Positions 1 to 8,025 of a stretch of DNA of 64,000 bases are shown here, piece after piece. Numbering within the stretch: position 1 is the stretch's first letter; the number at the start of each line of letters is the position of its first letter. The position numbers and the translations under genes were made by a program. Under the pieces are notes generated by a model. That model did not search any database, was not told the DNA's origin, and saw only the letters and a list, made by a program, of their open reading frames with translations. Source of the stretch: Flavobacterium sp. 20NA77.7 (GTDB lineage Bacteria; Bacteroidota; Bacteroidia; Flavobacteriales; Flavobacteriaceae); NCBI RefSeq assembly GCF_031326205.1, contig NZ_CP133721.1, forward strand, positions 1,302,001-1,366,000, read 5' to 3'.

Positions 1-108
1 TGGCGTACCCGATGGTTTCTTTTGTGTGTCTTTTTTTTGAGCGTTAATTTCGGCACTCATAAAGACTAACCCACAACTTAAAATAATGGATAATTTGTTT
101 AGCTTCAT
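1..108 (-). CDS. Exported protein, N-terminal fragment
   Basis: Only the first 36 codons are inside the window; the gene runs off the left edge on the minus strand. The ATG at 106-108 opens a typical signal peptide: MKLNK, then a hydrophobic stretch ILSCGLVFMSA, and a probable cleavage site after NAQ. A lysine-rich mature start (KKDTQKKPSG) follows. The product is therefore secreted or periplasmic, but no family can be assigned from this much sequence. A minus-strand terminator of the next gene lies upstream, so it has its own transcription start. Confidence 0.7.
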   Translation of the reverse strand, partial: MKLNKLSIILSCGLVFMSAEINAQKKDTQKKPSGTP

Positions 109-216
109 AGTTATTAGTTAATAAATTAATTACTAGTATAAGTGTGCAAAATACATTTTTGTTACAAATAAAAGTACACTTTTTATAAAATTTTAACTCG
201 CGTTACTAATAGAGCT

Positions 217-240
217 AAAAAAAGCGACCTAAGTCGCTTT
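217..240 (-). terminator. Rho-independent terminator of the DUF2490 gene
   Basis: The arms AAAGCGAC and GTCGCTTT form a perfect 8-bp stem with a 4-base loop. Read on the minus strand it is followed by a T-run (the A-run at 217-223). It begins 4 bases beyond the DUF2490 stop codon. Confidence 0.8.
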
Positions 241-243
241 GTA

Positions 244-1071
244 TTATTCTTTTTTAGTGGATTTAAATAATTTTGAGAAATCAATATTATAAGTTAAAGC
301 TACTTGTAACGTATGATTGTTTTCTTTATGCACACCGTCTGATTTTTCAATAAATTGGTTCATATATCCTACTTGTACGTTAGTATCTTTAGTAAAGCGC
401 CAACCCAGTGCTAAGTATAATCGGTTTTGATCAAAAATATTTGCGGGTACATTTTTTCCAAAATTGACAAATATTTCATCTGCAGCTACAAAAAACAAAG
501 TATTATCTTTCATTTCAGATTTTGTCAACGGCACTTGAACTCTAAATCTATAACGAGCTCTTTGCCTGTATTTCCAATATCCCTCTGAAGGATCATCATA
601 TCTTAAATAATTTGGAGCTGTATCTGTACCAAAGTTTTTTACCGAAGCAATCCATCTTTGCTCTAAACGAAATCTACTATCAAAATGGAAGCGATTAATA
701 TGCTCATGTTTAATAATGAATTGCTCCCATGCGCGTTGTTCATTAAATTTATAATTATTGTATTTGGCTGGTATTTCATCTGCAAAATCTCCATAGGCAA
801 ATGTTTCAATGTATGACCAACCTGCAGAAACAGTTAATTGCTTTGTTAGATTATAATCTAAACCTAATCTAATTTGATGTTGCATCGGTTTAGAAAATTC
901 ATCATTACGTCTAAATTGGTATTCTGTATGTAATCCCCATTTATCAGTTAATTTATGATTACCTGTATAAAAAATCCAGCCATTAGATTGGTCTGCTTTA
1001 GGATTAATTTGAGCGAATAACATAGAGGATGTTAAAAAAACAAATAAATTAAGATAAACTAATTTTTTCAT
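244..1071 (-). CDS. DUF2490 family outer-membrane-type protein
   Basis: A 275-residue exported protein with a signal peptide (MKKLVYLNLFVFLTSS, cleavage near FAQ at 21). The mature part shows alternating aromatic/polar beta strands (WGLHTEYQFRRNDEF, WIASV, YWKYRQRARYRFRVQV) and ends in strands typical of a small outer-membrane beta barrel. This pattern and length match the DUF2490 family, which is common in Bacteroidota and has no established function. It lies downstream of, and on the same strand as, the PiT phosphate transporter, but a terminator separates them. A -7-like TAATTTTG lies upstream on the minus strand, next to a TTAACATTAA like that in the phosphate operon promoter, so co-regulation is possible. 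Confidence 0.8.
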   Translation of the reverse strand: MKKLVYLNLFVFLTSSMLFAQINPKADQSNGWIFYTGNHKLTDKWGLHTEYQFRRNDEFSKPMQHQIRLGLDYNLTKQLTVSAGWSYIETFAYGDFADEIPAKYNNYKFNEQRAWEQFIIKHEHINRFHFDSRFRLEQRWIASVKNFGTDTAPNYLRYDDPSEGYWKYRQRARYRFRVQVPLTKSEMKDNTLFFVAADEIFVNFGKNVPANIFDQNRLYLALGWRFTKDTNVQVGYMNQFIEKSDGVHKENNHTLQVALTYNIDFSKLFKSTKKE

Positions 1072-1220
1072 TGCGTTTTAATTTGTGTTGTTAAGAAATA
1101 GTTGTGTTAGTATTTAGTTTTGGCAAAATTAATGTTAAGTACTTGTGCTAATCTATTTTTAATATTAAATAATCTTTATGAATTAATACTTAAATTTACA
1201 ATTTCTTAACATACAGAAAT

Positions 1221-1247
1221 AAAAAAATCCCGAATAAATCGGGATTT
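1221..1247 (-). terminator. Terminator of the pit operon
   Basis: The arms AAATCCCGA (1225-1233) and TCGGGATTT (1239-1247) surround a 5-base loop. On the minus strand a T-run follows (A-run 1221-1227). It lies 20 bases after the PiT stop codon. Confidence 0.8.
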
Positions 1248-1266
1248 TAAGATATGTAATAAATAA

Positions 1267-2895
1267 TTATATAAATAACTTAAATATATAATAGAACACA
1301 GCTGCTATCAATGCCGAAACTGGTATTGTTAAAATCCATGCCCATAATAAGTTAATGGTTACTCCCCATCTTACAGCACTTAAACGCTTTGTTGCACCTA
1401 CTCCAATGATAGAACCCGTAATGGTATGGGTTGTAGAAACCGGAACTCCCATTTGCGAAACGGTAAATAAGGTTAATGCACCTGCCGTTTCAGAACAAAC
1501 TCCTTCTAAAGGCGTTACTTTTGTAATTTTAGATCCCATCGTTTTCACAATTTTCCATCCACCCATCAAGGTACCTAATCCTATCATTAAATAACATCCA
1601 AAAGCAATTAAGAAACTCATAGTATCTTTGGTTACTTTAGTTTCCACTTTATGTCCTTCTAGCAGTTTCCCTTTTTCATCCACATATTTCTTAAATATTT
1701 TAGAAAATCTATACTTAGGATTAATATGTTTGTCATTAAAGATAACTTCATTAGTTACAACATCTTTCACATCTTTTTTATCTGAATAAACTTCTAGCTT
1801 AGTCAAAGCCTTAGATGCTTTACCAAAATCATCGGCCTTACTACTATTTTCCTTAATAAGATGTTGAATAAATGGATTCGTTTTGGCTACTTTAGGATTT
1901 AGTTTTTCATCTTCAAAAATTTTCTCACCCGTCGTAACATCAATAATATTTTTACCATCTAAATACAACGTATCTTTTCCAAAAACACCTACAGATGGTT
2001 TAAATTTCTTTACTTTTCCTTCATCATTGGTATATTTAACTTGAAGAATTTCTGTCACATGTAAATAATCCTTTAAGAAATCTGGTGTATGTGTGTCAGT
2101 CGTAGTTCTATATGAATTTGCATATACAATACAAGCCGCACAGATAATACCCATTACTTTTTGTGAATCTGCTCCACCATGTCCTAATGAAAAGGCTGCC
2201 GAAGAAAGTAATTGTAACTTTTTATACATATTTCCTTCTTTAGTATGTGAAGGCCTTTTACCATTGATGATTTCATAACCAAAATAAACCAAAATAAAGA
2301 AACCTAATAATACACCAATAATCCAAATCATGATTGGTTTAATATCCAACGTATCTTTCAACGCATACGTAGTATATACTGTTGCTACAGATGCTAAAAT
2401 GGAAATAGTTATTTTCTTGTAAAAATTACGTTGAATCGTAACCATTGCAATAAAAAAGGATATTATTCCCCCTATCACTGGAGCTAGAAATATAAACAAA
2501 ACTGTTTTTAAAATTTCTTCTGAATTTAGAACCCCAAAACCTGCATGTGCTACTGCGGCACCTCCAAAACCTCCAATTAAGGTATGTGATGATGAAGAAG
2601 GAATACCTAGCCACCAAGTCAATAAATTCCATGCTGTTGCAGCTAATAATCCAGCTAATATTACCCATAAGTTAATAACCGAACTATCAACTGTTTTTGC
2701 TACCGTATTTCCTACGCTCATGTCAAAAACCCAATAAGCAACAAAGTTGAAGAAGGCAGCCCAAACCACTGCTTGTGTTGGAGATAATACTTTTGTAGAT
2801 ACAACTGTTGCTATTGAATTAGCTGCATCATGAAAGCCATTAACCAAATCAAACAATAAAGCAATTACTATAATTACTATTAATAATGTAAACAT
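1267..2895 (-). CDS. PiT-family inorganic phosphate transporter
   Basis: A 542-residue polytopic membrane protein of the PiT family (Pi:cation symport). The N-terminal half carries the family signature NGFHDAANSIATVVSTK (19-35) and the conserved SSSSHTLIGG near 100. The C-terminal half carries the repeated signature ETAGALTLFTVSQMGVPVSTTHTI, as expected from the inverted internal duplication of PiT proteins. Between the halves is a lysine-rich hydrophilic segment of roughly 160 residues (about 255-415) that is absent from the short E. coli type. It is co-directional with the DUF47 gene upstream (20-base gap), the usual pit operon in which the PhoU-like DUF47 protein modulates transport. Inner-membrane location is inferred. 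Confidence 0.95.
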   Translation of the reverse strand: MFTLLIVIIVIALLFDLVNGFHDAANSIATVVSTKVLSPTQAVVWAAFFNFVAYWVFDMSVGNTVAKTVDSSVINLWVILAGLLAATAWNLLTWWLGIPSSSSHTLIGGFGGAAVAHAGFGVLNSEEILKTVLFIFLAPVIGGIISFFIAMVTIQRNFYKKITISILASVATVYTTYALKDTLDIKPIMIWIIGVLLGFFILVYFGYEIINGKRPSHTKEGNMYKKLQLLSSAAFSLGHGGADSQKVMGIICAACIVYANSYRTTTDTHTPDFLKDYLHVTEILQVKYTNDEGKVKKFKPSVGVFGKDTLYLDGKNIIDVTTGEKIFEDEKLNPKVAKTNPFIQHLIKENSSKADDFGKASKALTKLEVYSDKKDVKDVVTNEVIFNDKHINPKYRFSKIFKKYVDEKGKLLEGHKVETKVTKDTMSFLIAFGCYLMIGLGTLMGGWKIVKTMGSKITKVTPLEGVCSETAGALTLFTVSQMGVPVSTTHTITGSIIGVGATKRLSAVRWGVTINLLWAWILTIPVSALIAAVFYYIFKLFI

Positions 2896-2915
2896 AATTT
2901 CTTAGAATTATTCGA

Positions 2916-3560
2916 TTAAGAATGTTTAACTGCCACTGCTTCTAATACACGTGCAACTGATTTACATTTATCTGTTGCTTTATCTAATGAAGCTAATACT
3001 TCTTTGTATTTAATAATATTTTTAACGTCTGTTTCGTTTTCAAATATATCAGCTACTGCTTTTTCAAAAACAGAATCAGATTTTCTATCTAATTTATTGA
3101 TTTTTTTAACTGAATCAAAAACTGCTTTAAAATTTTTCATATCCTTCAAATCTTTTACAGATTTAGAGATATGATGACAAGCTTCTAAATTAATTTCTGT
3201 AATCTTACGAATAGATTTAGTAATTTTCTCTACTTGATACATTCGTATTCTATTTGAAGCTTCTTGTAAATTGCTTGAAACATCATCAATAGTTGACATT
3301 AAAGCATGAATATCTTCTCTATCAAAAGGTGTAATGAAGTTTTTACTTAATTCAATGTTCATTTTATGAGAAATATTCTCAATAGACTCCGCTAACTCAT
3401 CAACTTTTTTGTAATAAGCATCTCTGTCCCCTTTTGAGGCATTAACAGCTTCGTGAAGCGTTTCAGAAAGTTTAGTTAGCTTGTTAGTTGCTTGCTCAAA
3501 TAAAGGAAAAAACGTTTTATCCTTTGGAGAGAAAAAATTTAAAATGTTTTTTAAAGCCAT
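2916..3560 (-). CDS. DUF47 family PhoU-like phosphate transport regulator
   Basis: A 214-residue, all-helical, soluble protein with heptad-like spacing (ATNKLTKLSETLHEAVNAS; DDVSSNLQEASNRIRMYQVEK) and the ending ARVLEAVAVKHS typical of DUF47/PhoU-related proteins (Pit accessory protein). It is the first gene of the operon with the PiT transporter. The family is associated with control of low-affinity phosphate uptake. The start codon follows a TACATTTG -7 box by 25 bases, and tandem TTAACATT repeats lie upstream of it. Confidence 0.9.
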   Translation of the reverse strand: MALKNILNFFSPKDKTFFPLFEQATNKLTKLSETLHEAVNASKGDRDAYYKKVDELAESIENISHKMNIELSKNFITPFDREDIHALMSTIDDVSSNLQEASNRIRMYQVEKITKSIRKITEINLEACHHISKSVKDLKDMKNFKAVFDSVKKINKLDRKSDSVFEKAVADIFENETDVKNIIKYKEVLASLDKATDKCKSVARVLEAVAVKHS

Positions 3561-3585
3561 TGCGTTTAGTTGTTAAAATTTTGAG

Positions 3586-3620
3586 CAAATGTAACAGCGC
3601 AATGTTAAGTTAATGTTAAG
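3586..3620 (-). promoter_or_regulatory. pit operon promoter with Pho-box-like direct repeats
   Basis: On the minus strand a perfect Bacteroidota -7 box TACATTTG lies at 3593-3586. Just upstream are two 11-base direct repeats, CTTAACATTAA and CTTAACATTGC (3620-3599), covering the place where a -33 TTG would normally sit. Eleven-base spacing of TTAACA units is the arrangement bound by PhoB/PhoP-type response regulators in other bacteria. Binding here is inference from position and spacing. Confidence 0.5.
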
Positions 3621-3678
3621 TAATTAACAAAAGAAGATTAACTATTAAATAATTATTAACATTTTGTGAAGAAAAAAA

Positions 3679-3990
3679 AGCAGACCTGTAAGCCGGATTC
3701 TGTATCCCGTTTTGTGAACGAGACCCTTATCATTTATCTGGTCGCGATATTACTATCGAGATCTAGCTGCCTACCCCTCAGCAACGAACGAGTAGCTCTT
3801 ACCTGCTGGTATACATGGCATTTCACCGCATAGAGTTTACCTGGTTTCACTACAGCCTTACCTGTACATTCTTTCTGTTGCACTTGTCCTCTTCCGATGT
3901 ATCGGAATGACGGGCGTTACCCGCTATGCTACTCTGTGGTGTCCGGACTTTCCTCTCTATAACATAGAGCGATAAGGCGGTCTGCCCCAC
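3679..3990 (-). ncRNA. rnpB: RNase P RNA
   Basis: The catalytic RNA of RNase P, which removes tRNA 5' leaders. The minus strand begins with GTGGGGCAGACCGCC and contains the conserved GAGGAAAGTCCGGAC near its 5' end, the ACAGAAA and GGTAAGGCTG segments and the universal ATAAATGATAAGGG-type region. It ends with ACAGAATCCGGCTTACAG, whose last bases GGTCTGC pair with GCAGACC at the 5' end to form helix P1. About 312 nt is a normal size for bacterial type A RNase P RNA. A T-run on the minus strand follows directly. End coordinates are accurate to a few bases. Confidence 0.95.
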
Positions 3991-4184
3991 AAAAGTAATG
4001 TAATTTTATGAATTTTAGTTACTTTAATTTTGAAGCTATTTTTTTATTTATCAATTTCTGCAATCCTATCGTAGTTCTATCTTTTAACATAAAACACGCT
4101 GAGTGTCTCAAAGTTTTACAAAGCATATTAGAATAAATTTACAACCCTAAACCTTAAAACCAAACAAGTATTTCGATAAAACTA

Positions 4185-4215
4185 TTGACTATTAATTTTT
4201 TTACCTCTATATTTG
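4185..4215 (+). promoter_or_regulatory. dnaX promoter
   Basis: TTG (4185-4187), a 20-base spacer and TATATTTG (4208-4215) match the Bacteroidota sigma-A consensus TTG-N17-23-TAnnTTTG. The dnaX ATG is 16 bases downstream of the -7 box. Confidence 0.65.
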
Positions 4216-4231
4216 CTTCACAATAGCACCT

Positions 4232-5317
4232 ATGGAACAATTCATCGTATCTGCGCGTAAATACAGACCCCAAACATTTAAAGATGTTATTGGCCAACAG
4301 GCTATTACCAATACGCTAGAACACGCTATTGCAAACAATCATTTGGCTCAAGCGCTTTTATTTACTGGACCCAGAGGTGTTGGTAAAACAACTTGCGCCA
4401 GAATTTTAGCCCGTAAAATAAACCAAATCGGTTATGACGATCCTAATGAGGATTTCTCATTTAACGTATTTGAATTAGATGCAGCATCCAACAATGGTGT
4501 TGATGACATCAGAAGTATTATTGACCAGGTAAGAATACCTCCACAAACCGGTAATTATAAAGTATATATCATTGATGAGGTACACATGCTTTCACAAGCA
4601 GCTTTTAATGCCTTTTTAAAAACATTAGAAGAACCTCCTAAGCATGCTATATTTATTTTAGCCACTACAGAAAAACACAAAATTCTTCCTACTATATTGT
4701 CGCGTTGTCAAATATTTGATTTTAAACGAATCACGGTAAATGACACCAAAGAATATCTTATGGATATTGCACAAAATCAAGGTGTACAATATGAAGAAGA
4801 GGCTTTACGTATCATTTCTCAAAAAGCAGATGGTGCCATGCGCGATGCCTTATCTATTTTTGACCGAGTGGTTTCTTTTTGTGGCAATAACTTAACACGT
4901 CAGGCAGTAGCAGAAAACCTAAATGTACTGGATTATGACTACTACATTTCTATAACAGACTTATTAGTAGAAAATAAAATTCCAGAGGTGCTATTAGCAT
5001 ACAATGACATTTTAGCGAAAGGCTTTGATGGCCATCATTTTATTGCTGGTTTAGCGTCACATTTTAGAGATTTATTGGTTTGTAAAAATCCAGCGACTTT
5101 ATCTTTACTTGAAGTAAGCGAACAAGTACAAGCTTTATTTAAAACACAAGCCGAAAAAGCTTCGCATGAATTTTTATTAGAAGGAATCGAACTCGCTAAT
5201 GCTTGTGATTTAAAATATAAAACCAGCCAAAATCAACGACTTTTTGTAGAATTAACTTTAATGCAATTGGCTTCATTAACACATGACGCCGAAAAAAAAA
5301 AGCTAAATTCTATATAG
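4232..5317 (+). CDS. dnaX: DNA polymerase III subunit gamma/tau, zero-frame product (gamma-like)
   Basis: The clamp-loader ATPase that loads the sliding clamp during replication. Visible are Walker A GPRGVGKT (46-53), Walker B/DExx IIDEVHML (113-120) and sensor/arginine finger region LPTILSRCQ. Domains II-III follow to residue ~355. The zinc-binding cysteines of the E. coli protein are absent, leaving a segment NEDFSFNVFELDAASNN, as I recall for other Bacteroidota. The zero frame ends with ...HDAEKKKLNSI immediately after a run of ten A (5292-5301). The resulting 361-residue protein has the ATPase and oligomerisation domains but no tau-specific region. The open frame continues in the -1 frame to 5967, giving about 578 residues if the frame is changed. 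Confidence 0.9.
   Translation: MEQFIVSARKYRPQTFKDVIGQQAITNTLEHAIANNHLAQALLFTGPRGVGKTTCARILARKINQIGYDDPNEDFSFNVFELDAASNNGVDDIRSIIDQVRIPPQTGNYKVYIIDEVHMLSQAAFNAFLKTLEEPPKHAIFILATTEKHKILPTILSRCQIFDFKRITVNDTKEYLMDIAQNQGVQYEEEALRIISQKADGAMRDALSIFDRVVSFCGNNLTRQAVAENLNVLDYDYYISITDLLVENKIPEVLLAYNDILAKGFDGHHFIAGLASHFRDLLVCKNPATLSLLEVSEQVQALFKTQAEKASHEFLLEGIELANACDLKYKTSQNQRLFVELTLMQLASLTHDAEKKKLNSI
5292..5302 (+). promoter_or_regulatory. Poly-A slippery site in dnaX
   Basis: Ten A residues followed by G. In the zero frame the codons are GAA AAA AAA AAG, which contains the heptamer A AAA AAG used for -1 ribosomal frameshifting in E. coli dnaX. A run of this length can also cause RNA polymerase slippage, as in Thermus dnaX. 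A -1 shift joins the two dnaX frames exactly here. No strong downstream stem-loop is evident. A plain sequencing or assembly error in the homopolymer is the alternative. Confidence 0.55.
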
Positions 5318-5967
5318 CGCCTGCCCATTATTTTAATTCACAAAATCAACCTGAAAAAACAGTTAATACAGTTGTTCAAACAATTGAAAATCAAGAAGAA
5401 AAACCCCTTGAAACTCAACCTATAGTTGAAGTAGAATCTACACCAAAAGAAACACCTAGCGAACCGCAAATGCCAGCAGCTAGTGCTACGGAAAACGGAG
5501 AAACAAAACGTAAAATTTCACCCCTTTCGCTTTCTGGATTAAAAGCTATAAAAGAAATTGAACGCCAACAAAAACCTGAAACATTTGAACCTGGCGAACA
5601 TCCCGTTGAACCGTTCACCCAAGAAGAATTAGAAGAACAATGGATTAGTTTTGGGCAAATTTTAGAGCAACGTGGCAAAAAGATTTTGCTTTCCTACATG
5701 ACTTTAAGTAAACCCATTAAAATGGGCAACAATATATTATTAGAATTTCCTAACGAAGGTTCAAAACACGATTTTGAAAATCATTACAATGAATTAATCA
5801 ATCATTTAAAAACCAACCTTCGAAATTTTGAAATTAAAATTAAAATTACTGTAATAGAAACCTTTAAACCTAAAGTTCACTATACAAGCGAAGAAAAATT
5901 TAACCATTTCAAGGAGTTAAATCCTTTGATTGAGCAATTTAGAAATACGTTTGAATTAGATTTATAA
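5302..5967 (+). CDS. dnaX: dnaX tau-specific C-terminal part, in the -1 frame
   Basis: After the A-run the -1 frame reads AKFYIAPAHYFNS and stays open for 221 codons to the TAA at 5965-5967. It holds a proline/glutamate-rich linker (roughly 5340-5600), then a folded C-terminal domain (EELEEQWISFGQILEQRGK... to ...EQFRNTFELDL), as in long Bacteroidota tau subunits. In E. coli the tau C-terminus contacts the polymerase alpha subunit and the helicase. No convincing independent start codon or upstream signal supports translation as a separate gene, so it is treated as the second half of dnaX. The acyl-CoA carboxylase gene follows after 12 bases. Confidence 0.75.
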   Translation, partial: AKFYIAPAHYFNSQNQPEKTVNTVVQTIENQEEKPLETQPIVEVESTPKETPSEPQMPAASATENGETKRKISPLSLSGLKAIKEIERQQKPETFEPGEHPVEPFTQEELEEQWISFGQILEQRGKKILLSYMTLSKPIKMGNNILLEFPNEGSKHDFENHYNELINHLKTNLRNFEIKIKITVIETFKPKVHYTSEEKFNHFKELNPLIEQFRNTFELDL

Positions 5968-5979
5968 AACCCCTCTCCT

Positions 5980-7608
5980 ATGGATATTAATTTCAATAAA
6001 AACGAAGACCACAACAAACTTCTTGTTTCAGAAATGCTAAACAAATTTGCTAAAGTAAAACTTGGCGGTGGTACAAAACGTATTGAAAAATTACATGCCG
6101 AAGGAAAAATGACGGCACGTGAACGCATTGATTATCTATTAGACTCAAAAACAAAAAGCATTGAAATTGGCGCGTTTGTTGGCGAAGGCATGTATGAAGA
6201 ACACGGCGGATGCCCTTCTGGCGGTGTAGTTGTAAAGATAGGTTACATTAAAGGAAAACAATGCATAGTAGTTGCTAATGACGCTACCGTAAAAGCTGGC
6301 GCATGGTTTCCAATTACAGGTAAGAAAAACTTAAGAGCGCAAGAAATTGCCATCGAAAATCGCTTACCTATTATCTATTTAGTGGATTCTGCCGGGGTCT
6401 ATTTACCTCTACAAGACGAAATTTTCCCAGACAAAGAACATTTTGGGCGTATATTTAGAAATAACGCCATTATGAGCAGTATGGGTATTACACAAATTGC
6501 TGCTGTTATGGGTAGTTGTGTAGCAGGTGGTGCATACTTGCCTATTATGAGCGATGAAGCCTTAATTGTAGACAAAACAGGCAGTATTTTTTTAGCAGGT
6601 AGCTATTTAGTAAAAGCGGCAATTGGCGAAAACATAGACAACGAAACCTTAGGGGGCGCAACCACGCATTGCGAAATTTCTGGCGTAACAGACTTTAAAG
6701 CAAAAGACGACAAAGATGCCTTAGACCGCATTAAAAGTATTGTGAGCAAAATGGGCGACTTTGATAAAGCGGGCTACAACCGAGAAAAACCGATACAACC
6801 CACACTTAACCCTGCTGATATTTACGGAATTTTACCAAAATCAAGAGCAGAGCAATACGATATGATGGAAATCATTAAACGTTTAGTTGACGATTCTTTA
6901 TTTGATGAATATAAAGCAGGTTACGGACAAACATTAATTACTGGCTATGCTCGTATTGATGGCTGGGCTGTTGGAATAGTAGCTAATCAACGTTTGGTTT
7001 CTAAAACTAAAAAAGGTGAAATACAATTTGGCGGGGTGATCTATTCTGATTCTGCAGATAAAGCCACCCGATTTATTGCCAATTGCAACCAAAAGAAAAT
7101 ACCATTAGTTTTTTTACAAGATGTTACCGGTTTTATGGTAGGGAGCAAATCTGAGCATGGCGGCATTATAAAAGACGGCGCAAAAATGGTAAATGCCGTA
7201 GCCAATTCTGTAGTGCCAAAATTTACGGTAGTCATAGGCAATTCGTATGGCGCGGGTAATTATGCCATGTGTGGTAAGGCTTATGATCCTCGACTAATTT
7301 TTGCGTGGCCTAGTGCCGAACTAGCCGTTATGGGCGGGACACAAGCAGCCAAAGTATTGATGCAAATTGAAGCGGCTTCTTTAAAAGCAAAAGGAGAAGT
7401 CATAGATGCTACTAAAGAACAAGAACTATTTGACAGAATTAAAGCAAAATATGACGCGCAAGTATCGCCTTATTATGCTGCGGCGCGTTTGTGGACAGAT
7501 GCCATCATAGACCCGTTAGATACACGCACATGGATTTCTATGGGTATTGAAGCGGCAAACCACGCCCCTATTGAAAAGAAATTTAATTTAGGTGTACTGC
7601 AAGTTTAA
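5980..7608 (+). CDS. Acyl-CoA carboxylase carboxyltransferase (beta) subunit, methylcrotonoyl-CoA carboxylase-like
   Basis: A 542-residue biotin-dependent carboxyltransferase of the crotonase-fold family. It transfers CO2 from carboxybiotin to an acyl-CoA. The N-domain has RIEKLHAEGKMTARERIDYL and GAWFPITGKKNLRAQEIA. The C-domain has QDVTGFMVGSKSEHGGIIK and VIGNSYGAGNYAMCGKAYDPR, ending with the MGGTQAAKVL motif. The QDEIFPDKEHFGRIF and MGSCVAGGAYLPIMSDE segments resemble methylcrotonoyl-CoA carboxylase beta more than propionyl-CoA carboxylase beta, pointing to leucine degradation. No biotin carboxylase/BCCP alpha subunit is adjacent, so the substrate is not certain. A terminator follows 24 bases after the stop. 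Confidence 0.88.
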   Translation: MDINFNKNEDHNKLLVSEMLNKFAKVKLGGGTKRIEKLHAEGKMTARERIDYLLDSKTKSIEIGAFVGEGMYEEHGGCPSGGVVVKIGYIKGKQCIVVANDATVKAGAWFPITGKKNLRAQEIAIENRLPIIYLVDSAGVYLPLQDEIFPDKEHFGRIFRNNAIMSSMGITQIAAVMGSCVAGGAYLPIMSDEALIVDKTGSIFLAGSYLVKAAIGENIDNETLGGATTHCEISGVTDFKAKDDKDALDRIKSIVSKMGDFDKAGYNREKPIQPTLNPADIYGILPKSRAEQYDMMEIIKRLVDDSLFDEYKAGYGQTLITGYARIDGWAVGIVANQRLVSKTKKGEIQFGGVIYSDSADKATRFIANCNQKKIPLVFLQDVTGFMVGSKSEHGGIIKDGAKMVNAVANSVVPKFTVVIGNSYGAGNYAMCGKAYDPRLIFAWPSAELAVMGGTQAAKVLMQIEAASLKAKGEVIDATKEQELFDRIKAKYDAQVSPYYAAARLWTDAIIDPLDTRTWISMGIEAANHAPIEKKFNLGVLQV

Positions 7609-7632
7609 CTATTCTACTTTATAATTTATATC

Positions 7633-7666
7633 AGCCTGTTTTAGTTTTTGGAGCAGGCTTTTTTGT
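7633..7666 (+). terminator. Terminator after the acyl-CoA carboxylase gene
   Basis: The arms AGCCTG (7633-7638) and CAGGCT (7654-7659) are followed by a T-rich tail TTTTTTGTTTTT. It marks the end of the core dnaX/carboxylase unit before the accessory insertion. Confidence 0.75.
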
Positions 7667-7754
7667 TTTTATTTGTATCAAAACTTCTTTTTGACCGCCT
7701 ATAAAAGCTACTTTATCTGGTGTATATTTTTAATTACTGTACAGCAATTAAACA

Positions 7755-7814
7755 ATTCCCCTAGGAAAACTATTTAATTGTCCTAGGGAAAATATATTGT
7801 TCCCCTAAGGGAAA
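7755..7814. repeat. Three phased CCTAGG palindromic units
   Basis: CCTAGG at 7760-7765, CCTAGG at 7782-7787 and CCTAAGG at 7804-7810 recur every 22 bases. Each is preceded by AATT or ATTGTT and followed by a short A-run (AATTCCCCTAGGAAAA is the first). The spacing of two helical turns resembles an array of operator sites. The surrounding non-coding stretch 7667-8025 holds no gene that I can support; besides this array it has only the hairpin at 7925 and the cassette junction at 7983. Confidence 0.5.
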
Positions 7815-7924
7815 TGAAAATTAGAAAAAGTTAACTTAAAATACATCTATTACTAAATTAAAAAACAGTACTAATCATATACGGTTTAAAAATATTTAGT
7901 AGATTTGAAAAAAGTAAAACAATA

Positions 7925-7964
7925 GTTGAGCATAGCTACCCAGAAATAACTAGCTTTGCTCAAC
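7925..7964. repeat. Stem-loop upstream of the cassette junction
   Basis: The arms GTTGAGCATAGCT (7925-7937) and AGCTTTGCTCAAC (7952-7964) are complementary over 13 bases with one mismatch, enclosing a 14-base loop. There is no T-run, so it is not an obvious terminator. It sits 18 bases before the GCATATAAATGAG motif that borders the inserted unit. Confidence 0.6.
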
Positions 7965-7982
7965 TAAATAGCAAAAAACTGA

Positions 7983-7995
7983 GCATATAAATGAG
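7983..7995 (+). other. attI-like junction motif GCATATAAATGAG
   Basis: The motif ends at a G followed by TTATATGCA (7996-8004). That nonamer is the reverse complement of TGCATATAA at 10362-10370, where the distal hairpin element begins. The same 13-base motif (C for T at position 10) occurs at 38601-38613, also ending at a G^TT junction. This fits a left insertion boundary of an integron-like cassette spanning 7996-10488. Note that GCATATAA here is also the local inverse of TTATATGC. Confidence 0.55.
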
Positions 7996-8025
7996 TTATA
8001 TGCAATTTTATAAAACCACGAGACA

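Noticed and set aside
1355-2668. Several open frames opposite the PiT gene
   Set aside because: They are antisense or out-of-frame shadows of a clearly conserved membrane transporter.
7755-7814. CRISPR-like array
   Set aside because: Only three short palindromic units, with 22-base period and no real spacers or cas genes.
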